Assembly: GCA_036897485.1 (NCBI GenBank)
Contig: JAYMTF010000816.1
Location: forward strand, 1-29,686
Reading direction: 5' to 3'
DNA from: Pelargonium nanum
Taxonomy: Eukaryota > Streptophyta > Magnoliopsida > Geraniales > Geraniaceae
Length of the DNA stretch: 29,686 nucleotides
Shown here: positions 1-12,963 of the stretch, piece after piece
How the letters are laid out: each line of letters begins with the position of its first letter
How positions within the stretch are numbered: the first letter of the stretch is position 1
Notes under the pieces: model-generated
What the model saw: only the letters and a program-made list of their open reading frames with translations
Database searches by the model: none
Told to the model about the DNA's origin: nothing
Made by a program: the position numbers and the translations under genes

Positions 1-711
1 CCGCCCAGCCCAGGCATTTCACGCATGCCCGATCCGTCTCTCATCAAGGAAATCAAGCGTGCGGTCTCGATTCCTATCATCGTCAGAGCTCGCGTCGGAC
101 ATTTTGTCGAGGCTTAGGTTCTGGAAGCGATCGGGGTTGATTACATCGACGAGAGTGAGGTTCTGGCTCTCGCCGACGAAGATAATTTCATCAACAAGCA
201 TAATTTCACGACTCCGTTCGTCTGCGGCTGCCGTGGGCTCGGGGAGGCGTTGAGGAGGGTCAGGGAAGGGGCTGCGATGATCAGGACGCAAGGCGATTTG
301 TCAGGTTCCGGCAACGTCTCCGAGACGGTTCGCAGTGTGAGGTCGCTGATGGGAGACATTAGGGTTTTGAACAACATGGATGAGGACGAGGTGTTTTCCT
401 TCTCCAAGAAGCTAGCGGCGCCGTACGATCTCGTGGCGCAGACCAAGCAAATGGGCCGGCTTCCGGTCTTGCATTTCGCCGCCGGCGGCATCGTGACTCC
501 GGCGGATGCAGCGCTCATGATGCAATTGGGATGCGACGGAGTGTTCTTGGCATCGGACATTTTCAATTGCTCCGACCCTTACAAGCGAATCCGAGGCATT
601 GTTCAGGCTGTGAGGCACTACAATGATCCTCATGTATTGGTGCAGACTAGCTGTGGATTGTCTGATGCAATGGCTGATCTGAACATCAATGAGGACAGGA
701 TCGAACAGTGA
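1..711 (+). pseudogene. PDX1.2: PDX1.2-like pyridoxal 5'-phosphate synthase subunit, 3' part, with in-frame stop
   Basis: One reading frame runs from base 1 and matches the C-terminal two thirds of plant PDX1 proteins: [12 protein letters not shown] near the start, HINKHNF-like [28 protein letters not shown], and [17 protein letters not shown]. Two features place it with the non-catalytic PDX1.2 form: the lysine that binds substrate in active PDX1 is Arg here (IIVRARVGH), and the second catalytic lysine is Gln (IRTQGDL). PDX1.2 is known to join PDX1.1/1.3 complexes and support vitamin B6 synthesis under stress. The frame is broken once by TAG at 115-117, where the family has CAG (Gln) after HFVEA. 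The C-terminus (EDRIEQ) is about six residues shorter than the Arabidopsis protein as I recall it. The frame is otherwise open, and Arabidopsis PDX1 genes are intronless, as this is. The 5' end lies outside the window. Either a young pseudogene or a single-base error. Confidence 0.85.
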
Positions 712-1936
712 TGGCTCCTTGTTCATGTAATGTACTTTCTTGCCTATTGTTAGAGTCTGTTTTGTTTTTTGTTTCTAGGTTACTATAGAGGTTATACTTG
801 GTCCCTCATGATGTTGTGAGGATCTTGTTGGATGCATTTGATCCTAATTTGGTTTCTTTTGCATTTTGTTGTGTTGAAATACTGTGATGAATGAAATAAA
901 ATGGCTTAGCAGTTTTGAAATCTTGTCGAGCAGAATGTTTGTCGGGTTTATGTGGATTACCTTACTCAGTATAGTTGTGTGGAATACAGAAGTAGTATGG
1001 ATTGGCTGTGATGAAATGTGTTCAGTTGTGAATGGATATGGAGTAACTTATTAGATTGTACAAGGCTGCTAATTTAAGGAACTGTCTTCAATCTTGGTAC
1101 CGATTCACACGACTCAGAGTTTGTTGTGTTCGCTCTAAGAACTTACTCCTGTTAGCTCTAAGAAATTTATCTTTAGTATTGATGCGAATTTATATGTGTT
1201 TCCTGCAACTGTGGTTCATATTATTTTCCAATAGAAACAGTAGCCACATCTGCTGTAGAGAGAATTTAGGCTTTATGGATTTTAGCTTGAGGTTTGTACT
1301 ATCGTAAATGTACCAATGCCCTCCCTATAACAACGACAGCTTTCTGAAAATTGTTAAGTGTAAAGCGTTCGCTTTTGTTTTAAGATTATACTTGTGGATG
1401 TATTTTTCTCAGCTTAAAATGCAAGCAATGTGCTTACTTGCCTGGGCTGCAGTTAGGACTGTGGTGTGGTTATGTTGTCTATGACAATGCAGCTGCTAGA
1501 TAGAACAACTTCTCTTATCCTTAATTTAAATCCTACAATATTTACTAGTCCACGTGCGCCTACATCTCAGTGAACTCGTATTCCTGTCTGACTGACAAAT
1601 GACTCAATGTAAGTATACACGGGCCATTAGAGTTTATGAAACTCTTGATTGGAATGTTTTATATGGATTGGGGCTACTGCTTGAATGAAGAGAACTTATT
1701 AAACGATCTACTAACCTTGACCCAATCCTCTTCAGTTTCTCTTATTTCTTCCTCTAACATTCCATTTGGACAGGTTTATGTAGCTTGGCAATGACCAACA
1801 GCAGAATTTTTTTATAGAGTAAAAAGTTCTTCCCTTATCAATTCCATGAGAAACCAAATTTTCATTGAAATGGTATTTAGCCCAGCCAGAGGTACTCCAA
1901 GGAGTCCTTATTATTGTATAATAACATAACAGTAAC
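712..1936. other. PDX1.2 3' flank and gene-free spacer
   Basis: A plant-type AATAAA polyadenylation signal lies at 895-900, about 185 bases after the PDX1.2 stop, and would serve that transcript. Beyond it I see AT-rich sequence with no convincing gene. A CACGTG G-box core occurs at 1551-1556 but has no nearby start to regulate. The open frame at 1056-1307 has no family signal. Confidence 0.5.
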
Positions 1937-2095
1937 ATGATGAATGCTTCTCTCATCAAAGAAATCCAAGGAGCTTGGGCTATTGTCCATGCTGCTAGGC
2001 ACTACAATAATCCTCATCTGTTGGAAGTGGCTCGGCACGGTTTTGGTGACTTTTGTAGAGAAGAAGGTGGAACAGATTGCAAGGTAAATATCTAA
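1937..2095 (+). pseudogene. Second PDX1 relic, internally deleted
   Basis: The frame from ATG at 1937 reads SLIKEIQGAW and then AIVHAARHYNNPHLLEV, and ends at TAA 2093-2095 after 52 codons. The first piece matches SLIKEIK near the left of the PDX1.2 fragment at 1-711; the second matches its C-terminal [15 protein letters not shown]. About 170 residues that lie between these in the neighbouring gene are missing, so this is a remnant of a duplicate with a large internal deletion. It no longer encodes the barrel core and should have no enzyme role. Confidence 0.7.
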
Positions 2096-2769
2096 TGGCA
2101 CACCCCTGTTCCTTACATCTGGTTAATGTGTTATTTGTTTTCATGGGAGTTCTTGGTCTTGTCTGTCCAGTCATTATTATTTATTATCTGATGAATTTTA
2201 TCCAATTCATGGATTCTCATTTTCTTAATAATGCTGAACTTCTGTCTACATAAATTGTTTTATATCTTACAGAGCAATATCCCTCTGGTTAGATAAATAG
2301 TAAATAAATGGGAGCACATTCTGAGACTTCAAAGCACTAACTATCAGAGTGAGTTGTGGTATACAAGATAACATCTTTGCCGGCTTGTCTTATTCCATAT
2401 TGAACTAATGAGGACAGTGATCAAATAGCCCTAAAACAGATCAGGGCTTTAAGGATAAATTAAAGACGACAAGATATTGTGGGTATACTTTACAATATTT
2501 TGTTGTTAGTTTCACTCGAGTTTCAAGTATTTATATTCAGATTAAACCCACAATGAAGTTTCATTGATACAACTGTAAAATGTTTTGTGGTCAGACCTTA
2601 GGACGCTTTGAGAATTGCTCCCAGTAAGATACAAAATATCAACTTCATTATGCTTAGTACTCAAGACTCATTCTTTATTAAACAGGAAGGTACAGTGTAA
2701 CAACCGATGATGCTAAAAAGGAATACAAGATGATACAATCTCATTGACGTGCAGGTTGCTGGTTTGCCA
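2096..2769. promoter_or_regulatory. Upstream region of RLK gene A, shared with gene B
   Basis: From about 2305 this flank resembles the region upstream of gene B (about 6530-6930). Both contain GGAGCACATTC, then GGTATACAAG or GGGTATACAAG, then ACATCT-TGC and CTTGTCTTAT, in the same order and similar spacing. The tandem duplication therefore carried several hundred bases of promoter. I cannot fix a TATA box or transcription start with confidence. Confidence 0.5.
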
Positions 2770-5063
2770 ATGGCAAGCAAGAGAGGACTCGCCATTGTTC
2801 CCATTATATTCTTCTGTAGTGTCTTGTCCATGGAGCTGTCTTGTGCAGAGAATAGTCTCCCCCAACCGAGTGAAAAGGATGATGTGATCTCATGTCGGAT
2901 GGACCTGGAACATCATTTTGAGAAAAAGCAAGGTTTCATAAATGCAACCATTCATCAGCCTCAGTTTAACATGAATGAAAGCCTGGGTCCCGATGATTGT
3001 CCTCGCAGATGCTGGGAATCTTGTTCCTGTATCGCATATGAGACTATCAATGAAAATGGAACTGGGTGCATAATGTATGAGGGAACACTGGAAATTACAG
3101 AAACTTCGTTTCTTAATCATTATATCTATGTGCTTAATGTGAGCCCAAGTTATGGTATGTATCCTCTCTCTCATACTCATTAAATTACGAATAGGAACTT
3201 TATATATGTGGATACATCATACAATACACAGACTTCTTGTTTGTTTAGGATTTTTGTGATACCAGAGTACATGAGCAGAAGAATATTATAACCTCAGTAC
3301 AATAACATGCAGATGGATCTGATGGAGGTATAGGCAAAACGATCAGACAGACAGGTCCACTTCCCAATAATCCAAATAGAAGTGCAAAGAAACAGTTCTT
3401 GATGTGGCTTCTAGGAGCTGCCCCTCCTGCATTAGCAATGTGTCTTGTAGCTGTTATGTGTTATTCAAGGACCAAAAAAGCCAAAATTTCTCATGAAGGA
3501 CTTGAGTTGAAAGGTATATTGTCTATTCAGGACCTCTTTAAATGCATTAGTTACTCAAACTGGATTTCATCTATCCTTATGTTGCAGGAAAGGAATTGGG
3601 CAAAGGGAAGTTATTTACTTCAGGAAGTCAAATAAGACCTTCTTACACTGGCTCACCTAAGCTTGAGAAAAGCAAGAAACTGGGTTGTGAAATGCAAATA
3701 TTCAGCATCAGAACCATATGGACAGCTACCAATCAATTTTCATCTGCAAATAAGCTTGGTGAGGGTGGGTTCGGACCAGTCTACAAGGTAATCTTTTGAA
3801 GATGAGTTAACTAATTAAGGAGCTTCATAAATCACAGTATCAAATTGGGATTTTTTTCCAGGGTTATCTACCTGATGGAAAAGAAATAGCTGTCAAAAGA
3901 CTTTCTTCATGTTCTAGTCAAGGAATAGCGGAATTTAAGAATGAGATTAGGCTTGTTGCACAACTCCAGCATACAAATCTTGTCAGGCTTTTGGGTTGCT
4001 GCATTGGCAGAGGTGAAAAGATATTAGTATATGAGTTTCTGCCTCACAAGAGTTTGGATTCTTTTCTCTTCGGTTTGTAACTCATCAACCTCTATCTTTC
4101 TATTTCTCATACCATTGTTCATATATTTCAACCTAATTGTTGGGTCTATGATAACTTGAAACATTAAAGCAGATCCAATCAAGAAAAAGCTATTGAACTG
4201 GGAGAAGCGTTTTGACATAATTGAAGGAATTGCTCAGGGACTTCTTTATCTACATAAGTATTCTAGACTCAAAGTGATCCACAGAGATTTGAAAACAAGC
4301 AATATTCTACTTGACAGTGAACTGAACCCTAAAATATCAGATTTTGGCTTGGCTAGAATCTTTGATAAAAATAAATCTGAAGGAAACACAAATAGAGTTG
4401 CTGGAACATAGTAAGTAAAGACTTTTACATACATATCTGCCGTGGTATAATTTTATGCATGTAACTGTAACTACCTGACAGTGAATATACAGTGGTTATA
4501 TGTCTCCAGAGTATGCAATGGAGGGACTTTACTCAGAAAAATCTGACGTCTTTAGCTTTGGGGTCATAATCCTTGAGATTATGAGTGGCAAAAAAACTAC
4601 TAGTTTGTCTGGGACAGACCGTTCTCTAAACCTTATAGGACATGTATGTCATCAGGCAAATTAATTGCCTTTTCCTTATAGTATATGTTTTTTTTGGCCA
4701 AGTGTACTGGACAAGGTTTGAAATTTACTAATAGTACATATAATTCTGCTCTAGGCATGGGATCTGTGGAGAGAAGGTAAAAGCTTGGAGCTGATTGATC
4801 ATACAATAGGCGAGACCTGTGGCAGAGAGGAACTTCTAAGATACATTCATGTTGGTCTCCTTTGTGTAGAAGTAAGTGTGGCTGAAAGACCCACCATGTC
4901 AGATGTCATTTATATGCTTACAAACAGTACCATAGTTCTTCCTGTTCCAAAACAACCGGCATTTTATAACTGGAGAAGCAACAACGATGTAGTGCTGCAT
5001 CAGCGTGAGGTCAGGGACATCTCTTTGAACTTTGTCTCATTGTCCCCTGTCCAAGGCAGATAA
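2770..5063 (+). CDS. Short-ectodomain S-domain receptor-like Ser/Thr kinase (gene A)
   Basis: Seven exons with GT-AG borders: 2770-3154, 3313-3513, 3588-3787, 3862-4072, 4173-4410, 4493-4643, 4755-5063, giving 564 aa. The start is set by MASKR, shared by three paralogues. Layout: signal peptide about 1-27; PAN-like core with [16 protein letters not shown] (C-x3-C-x3-C-x-C); stalk; membrane helix about 158-179; kinase with GEGGFG 253-258, VAIK-type Lys274, Glu290, HRD 369-371, DFG 389-391 and SPEYAMEG; tail ending SLSPVQGR. All catalytic residues are present, so an active RD kinase at the plasma membrane is expected. It lacks the B-lectin and S-locus glycoprotein domains found in ordinary members of about 800 aa. 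The kinase resembles CES101-type G-lectin RLKs. Ligand unknown. Confidence 0.9.
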
Positions 5064-5624
5064 GCATGTATGTTTCTGGACACAGAATTCTTGAATAGAT
5101 AAAAAGTAGAGTTTTCCACGGAAGAACAAAAGGATTAACTATCAAGTACTTAGCTAATTCCTCAGCTTTCATGACAATTGTACTTAGCTCTCCTGTTTCC
5201 ATCTTTTATGATGAATCTAATTTTACCTTTCAATATTCATAGTGTTAAAGAAAATTAATCAAAATCAACTGTTTTGTTTCTTGCATAGCATACTCAAAGT
5301 TTATCCTTTTGGTTGATTACACTGTGTTATGCATACCATAGATGACAACTTAGTACATTTTACAAGTTATGTAATGGATTGGTCAGTTTTTACCACTTTC
5401 TGCAGCATCAATATGACCCAAATGCTTACAGTCCAAATGTCATGTTTTATTGCAAATCTGTCTATCTCTTCTTTAGTTCATTTCCTAATTATCAGGTTGG
5501 TTTCTGCATCAATTACATTGCTGTGATAATGAATGGTACATGATTCTTGAGTTGACTTGACTAAATAATTATCCAAGAGCTGCATCAACACCTACCAGCT
5601 TTAATCTGGAGATGATGTACCAAT
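5064..5624. other. Spacer downstream of gene A
   Basis: AT-rich 3' flank of gene A. It contains only short open frames without family signal, such as 5329-5526. No repeat or RNA gene is recognised. Confidence 0.4.
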
Positions 5625-6245
5625 ATTCAGGTTAAACAGCACATGGACTGTCATAAGCTTGATTGGAGTGGGTTTAGCCTTGTCAACAAGGTAATCTTTC
5701 TACTACTTGCGAACTGAGGAGCTTAGTGTATTTTACTTAAATACTATTATTTATTTTCTTTCAAGGAGTTACTGGAAATCTCTTCAAATACATCTTAGCT
5801 TCTTAGGTCTCTTAAGTAAGGTATACGCTCTTATACCGAATACCCCTGTCTTAGAAATGCCAGAATTCAGATTCGTTCTACACCTCATTAGCGATTTCGT
5901 ATCTGTTTTTTAACCAAGCTTTTGAACGATTGTTTCGACATTGCATATAGCTGTGAGAAGAATCTGTAGAGGCTCAAACCAAGGATTACGGACTTCAAGA
6001 ACGAGATTTGCTTATTGCAGAAATCCAGCATACAAGTCTTCATACCTGGTGTGGAACACTTAAACCTTTATCCCTGGTGTTATTATTTTACTCCTGCTAG
6101 TGCGTAGTACCCGGGAAGAAAAGAGAAGTAAGGCTTAGTGTAACATAAATTGCTACTTTCCATACCCTAGAAAGGTTGATGAAACTTGCCTATTGTTTTT
6201 GAGAGTTCATGCTAATGTTCATAAGAGTTTGAGCTACTTTCAGCC
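5625..6245 (+). pseudogene. Decayed RLK remnant between genes A and B
   Basis: CATAAGCTTGATTGGAGTGG followed by TTTAGCC and CAACAAG|GTAATC (about 5653-5696) matches the end of RLK exon 3, coding [13 protein letters not shown], with its splice donor. ATAGCTGTGAGAAGA (from about 5948) through CCAGCATACAAGTCTT (about 6040) matches exon 4, coding IAVKRL to LQHTNL. About 6200-6245, with TTCATAAGAGTTTGAG, matches the HKSLD part of exon 4, separated by about 150 bases of unrelated sequence. Reading frames are lost. A weaker match to exon 7 (AGAGAAAAGCTGGAGCT) lies near 6318. This is the wreck of a third tandem copy. Confidence 0.65.
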
Positions 6246-6932
6246 TCAGGCTATGAAGCTCTAAAATGATCCTCCTTTGCTGTAGTGGCCAGGTGTGGTT
6301 TAGATGATGCCTTCGGCAGAGAAAAGCTGGAGCTATTGTTCAAAATTAGGCACTTCAATTTGGCTTTGGTGTTAGTGAAATGACATACCTATTATCTGTT
6401 TACATATCAGGTGTATTTGGTCTCTCCTGTTTTCATCTTCACACAATCCAGCCATTGCAGTTTCTTATAATTACCGAAAAAACAGTGAATATAATTTGAT
6501 TCGTTTATTCTAATACGACATGAAGTTAAAAAGGAGCACATTCCAAGGTTTCATAAAAATAACTATCCCATTGTCTTGGTTAACAGTTTTAAAGTTTGGG
6601 TATACAAGGGGACATCTATGCTGTGTCTTGTCTTATATATGCTGTGTTGAGCAGTGAGTGTAGTCTCAGATAAGTTCCATGCTCCAATGATCTTGACAAG
6701 AACTGTTGGAGTACCGTACTATATATGTTGTTCATTGCTGCACTCTAGTTTTAGTATATTGTTATTTAGAATCTTAAAACACTTGTTTATTTCACTCTTG
6801 TTTTATTAAAGTATCTAAGTAGAAACAAAACTGTCAACTTCTCTATGCTTTGAACTTATCCCTTTTTTTGTTTGAGCCTATTATAAGATTTCATGATTTT
6901 ACAATTCACACCATTTTTGTTTGCTTTTCTCA
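6246..6932. promoter_or_regulatory. Upstream region of gene B
   Basis: About 6530-6932 is related to the flank before gene A (see 2096-2769), including GGAGCACATTC and GGGTATACAAG. A TATATA stretch lies near 6630 but is about 300 bases before the start codon, so its role is unclear. Confidence 0.4.
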
Positions 6933-9230
<2,298 letters not shown>

Positions 9231-9448
9231 GCACTTCTCTTCCTACAACTATGCAGATATATAGCAATCATGTATATGCAATAATGACACCCATTAGGTA
9301 CCATCATTTCTGCTTTCTTATAATTTTTCCATGGTAACTTTCTTCTGTCCTAGCTATAAGCTAAGATCATGTGTAGAATGAGAAACAATAGAAACCAAAT
9401 CTGAAATTTGATGTATGATCATATCAGTTGCTTGCTTGCTTGTTTATC
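9231..9448. other. Convergent 3' spacer between gene B and BAC2
   Basis: Only 218 bases separate the stop codons of two converging genes, so their 3' UTRs probably meet or overlap here. I see no strong AATAAA signal on either strand and no other feature. Confidence 0.5.
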
Positions 9449-10670
9449 CTACAAAACTTCTTTAGTTTTCTGAGTCCCGTTACTGAATATAAGCCTGAGA
9501 GCAGTCTCGTAGGCACAAAATATAGCTCCATTCACCACGAAAGCTCTGGAAACAGCCGTTCCCAATCCCCGCCACAGCACTTTGTACCCGTCCTCTTTCA
9601 CGCTCTTGTACAAGCAATCAACAATGCCATTGTACTTTGGCGGAGAGGACTGTGACTGAAGCCGGGTCTTCAACACATCCAAGGGATAGCAGCAAACCCA
9701 GCTGGCAACTCCGGCCAGGCCTCCTGCAACCAGCATTGTCCTAAGGCTTTCCTCCCCGCTCTTCCTGCATCCCGGGTGAAGCTGCTCTCTCATGTACTCG
9801 TATGTCCAGAAGTAGACTCCGTGAGCAGGCGCGTCCCTCATCATGGTGATGGTTAGGCCTCGGTACATTCCTCTCAAACCTTCTGTCTTGAAAATGCTCT
9901 TGGTCACACATAGTGGACCTAGTCTTCTTCTTCTTCCACAGTCTTGCTTATGTAGCTTAGAGTCTGCCATGTCCTGTAATTGGAGCCGGATCTTGACGAG
10001 CTCAACAGGACTGAGCATAAAGCTCTGAAGAGCTCCCGTCCCGATTCCTCCCAAGGCTACGCCTTTGTAGGAAGGCGGTTCGTTGAGGGAGGATGAGGAA
10101 TCGAATGCTCGGGACAGCAATGCATAGATTTGGAAAACCATAGCATTCTTGAAAAACAAACAAACAGAAAACAACATGAGATAAAACAAAAAGAGGGCTT
10201 GAAAACAAAGTCAATTTCCATGAACTGAATCTTGAAAACATTGCATAACTTGCAAGAAAAAACAACATGGGATCATGAGTTGTGCTTCCTTCAAAAACCA
10301 AAAAACAAAGTCACTTTCTGTCATTTCAGATCAAAATTTGGAAAAAAGAGAAAAAACCCAATTTTCCATTAACACAACACAATCATTATAACAAATCAAA
10401 TTGGTGAAAATGATGAAGAATCAATCAAGAACAGACCTGAAATGTGACAGATGCCAATGGAGCTCCCATGCCTCTGTAGAGAGAAGCAGGACCTTCCTTG
10501 GCCAAAATGCCCCTGAGGACGCTGAAGGCAGAGCCTGTTTTCGAGCTCTGTTGTCGGATCCGGATGGTGTCTAGGGGGTAGCCGGAGATAATTCCGGCAA
10601 TGCCCCCAAATCCTCCGGCCACAAACTCTCTGCCGGAACTGCTTGCAAGAAACTCTGGCCAGAAATCCAT
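9449..10670 (-). CDS. BAC2: Mitochondrial basic amino acid (arginine) carrier, BAC2-like
   Basis: Two exons on the minus strand, 10670-10437 and 10147-9449, give 310 aa. The start at 10670 (MDFWPEFLASS) matches my memory of Arabidopsis BAC2 (At1g79900, MDFWPEFMATS), rather than an upstream ATG at 10712. The three mitochondrial carrier signatures are present: PLDTIRIR at 32, PVELVKIR at 125 and PLDVLKTR at 233, one per repeat, implying six membrane helices in the inner mitochondrial membrane. BAC2 moves arginine and other basic amino acids and is tied to arginine breakdown, proline metabolism and osmotic stress. A charged loop at about 137-156 (GRRRR) makes this protein longer than the Arabidopsis one (about 296 aa). 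Unlike PDX1.2 and TMA7, BAC2 is not part of the matching Arabidopsis chromosome 3 block. Confidence 0.93.
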
Positions 10671-12963
10671 TTTCTTCACACACAAAAATTCCCAATTGAC
10701 ACAAAAACCCAAAAATCAAGAATTTATAGACCCTTTTGTTTTGCTTGAAGAAATTGAACTCTTTTGTAAAAAATATCAGATACGTGCCCACTAGAAACTC
10801 TAATCGAAAATGTTACCAAATTTAACTCTGTAAGATAAAAATTTAAAAAATTAATGTACAGGACATGGGTGATTCAAGAAACAGAGTCTCTTCATCGCTT
10901 ATCTCCAAATACCATATATAGTATAGTAATTAGTGTACGATTTAAAATCAGAAATAGTAAAAATATAAATAAATCAAATCTGTAAAATCGGGACAAGACT
11001 ATTACATCAAACCTGGAATCTTATGGCAAAAAACAGAGTGTATTCACTTTGGAGCAAAAGTGTCTGCGAATCTTGAAACACAGAGCAAAAGAGAGCTAAA
11101 AAGATGATTGATTTTTGGGTTTTTTCACTTTCCACTGAATCTTTTTCTATCAGAAAACGAAAAAGATGAAGGAAAAGAGAAAGAATCGTGAAAAAGGAAA
11201 AAAATGGTGTCTTCAAGATCCTCTCTCTCTCTCTGTTCTACAGAGACCAATCTGTGTCTCTTTACCTTCTCTTTCTCTGTTTTTGGACGGAAACAAAAAA
11301 CACCGGTTACTATTTTGTTGGGAGGGAACGGCTAAACGTTCCTATTTCACATGCAGTAAGGGGACGCCAGGTGGACCAACAGATGAAAGACACGTCAGCA
11401 TTCCAATTTTTGGAAGTGCTGCAAATGCAATTATCTTCTTCTTTTTGATGGGGCCTGTGTGAGGTGAGCCAACTTTTGTGTAATGTGGGGTGTGACTTGT
11501 GAGTGGCTCGATCCATCATGGGTTTAACTTTTGTGACGTTTTGGAGAACACAAGTTCCACAGAGCAGGGACGGTGCAAGTGGTAGTGACGCAATGGTTTG
11601 GGGATGGTGGGCTGGATTTTGTGGGGATTCATGTTATGTATACATGTTTTGTTTTGATCATGTTGGTGCTGTTGAACAGATAGAGAGAGCTCTGTGGTCA
11701 CTGAAACAGGAGAGTTTTGGATATGGAATGTGCCTTGGTTCAAGATATTTACGTGGCTCGGCCTAATTGTTAACAGTTTCAACGACCTAAGTTATTTATT
11801 TGTGCGCACGGCAATTCAATTGACATGAACAATCATGCGGACTTTTAGTTTGATTTTCTTTATTTTCATGATTTTTGTTTTTTTTTTTCAACATCAGACT
11901 TCACAATCCCAACAACTTGTTGAAAAAACTCATGTGAATTTATCAACCGGCGTAAAAGTACTTTTAATAACTGCCATTGTAAGCAATATTTCAACACTTA
12001 GTTATGTATCTTTTAAGAATAGTTTGATGTTAACAACGTTTTTGATACTTAATTAGTCATCAAATATATGTATAAGGTTGTCAAGTGGAGTAGTATAAAC
12101 TATAAAAGAGAGGTGGGAAGAAATAAGGATTAGGGAGGTTAATGGAGTACATAGTCATTTTTAACCAATTAATAGAGATTAAAAGAGTAGTGTGATCATT
12201 CTTCACTCAAATAAAGATGTAGTAAAGTCAGTTTAGATAGGCCTACGTCAGTTATATAATTAAACTAATACTGGATTCGTTCAGACAAAGATTGGATAAG
12301 CACAGAGAAAGAAAACAACCTTGGTGCTGAAAAGCTTGTAGTATCTCATTTATTTGTTTATTTATAATGTATTTTTTTCATAGGATACAGTGATTCTAGC
12401 TTTTAATTATTTGATATTTTGTTCTCAATTGATAATTCATTCATAGAATACAATATATCTCCTTCTCATGTTTCTAGAATAATTTGGCTTTTGGGCCATG
12501 TCAGGTCAAATTGCAAATGTTCCCAAATTAGGATTGGGCTCAATGTGGCCCAGTGGACACTACCTGAAGATAAAAATATAGGCAAAGATCATTGGGAGCT
12601 AATCCCTATGAAGATAGTCATTGTTTAACATACTATGATCAAAGAGAAGAATCTCATACATTGAGGCTCATCACAGCCCATTCCAATGAATTTGATGGGG
12701 CGGAGCGCCCGCCTAAATACATCCAATCCAATTTTCTAAAAAGTATTGTCTGAGTCTCAGTAGCTCGGGTGGAAACTGAAAATCTGATATACAGAATTGA
12801 AAAGCAAAACAATTGCAATGCCAAACCTTTATTTAATTTTCAAGTGATGTCATTAGTATGAGGTCTAAATGCCAAATTTAGTGTATGAAAGTGTGAAACT
12901 AAACCAGAACATAACAATTGAAGTATGTCATTGTAATAAAATCTCTAATCACATCACAAGCCC
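10671..12963. other. Intergenic region between BAC2 and TMA7
   Basis: About 2.3 kb without a convincing gene. It holds the BAC2 promoter side (to about 11400), a short CT tract at 11221-11232, and AT-rich sequence. Open frames at 11166-11519, 11503-11782, 11835-12056 and 12419-12628 have low-complexity or unstructured products and no family signal. The last 180 bases are probably the TMA7 3' UTR. Confidence 0.5.
11389..11399 (-). promoter_or_regulatory. ABRE/bZIP-like element upstream of BAC2
   Basis: On the minus strand the sequence reads GCTGACGTGTC, which joins a TGACG core with an ACGTGTC abscisic acid response element. It lies about 720 bases before the BAC2 start codon. Osmotic-stress and bZIP control of BAC2 is known in Arabidopsis; the link here is inference from one motif. 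Confidence 0.3.

Noticed and set aside
141-566. Minus-strand frame opposite PDX1.2
   Set aside because: It is antisense to a clear PDX1 coding frame and has no family signal.
11166-11782. Several overlapping open frames on both strands upstream of BAC2
   Set aside because: Products are low-complexity or without domains, and the region looks like promoter DNA.
11835-12056. 73-aa frame with a hydrophobic start
   Set aside because: The hydrophobic start comes from a T-rich stretch; no TATA box or family signal, unlike the 28826-29110 case.
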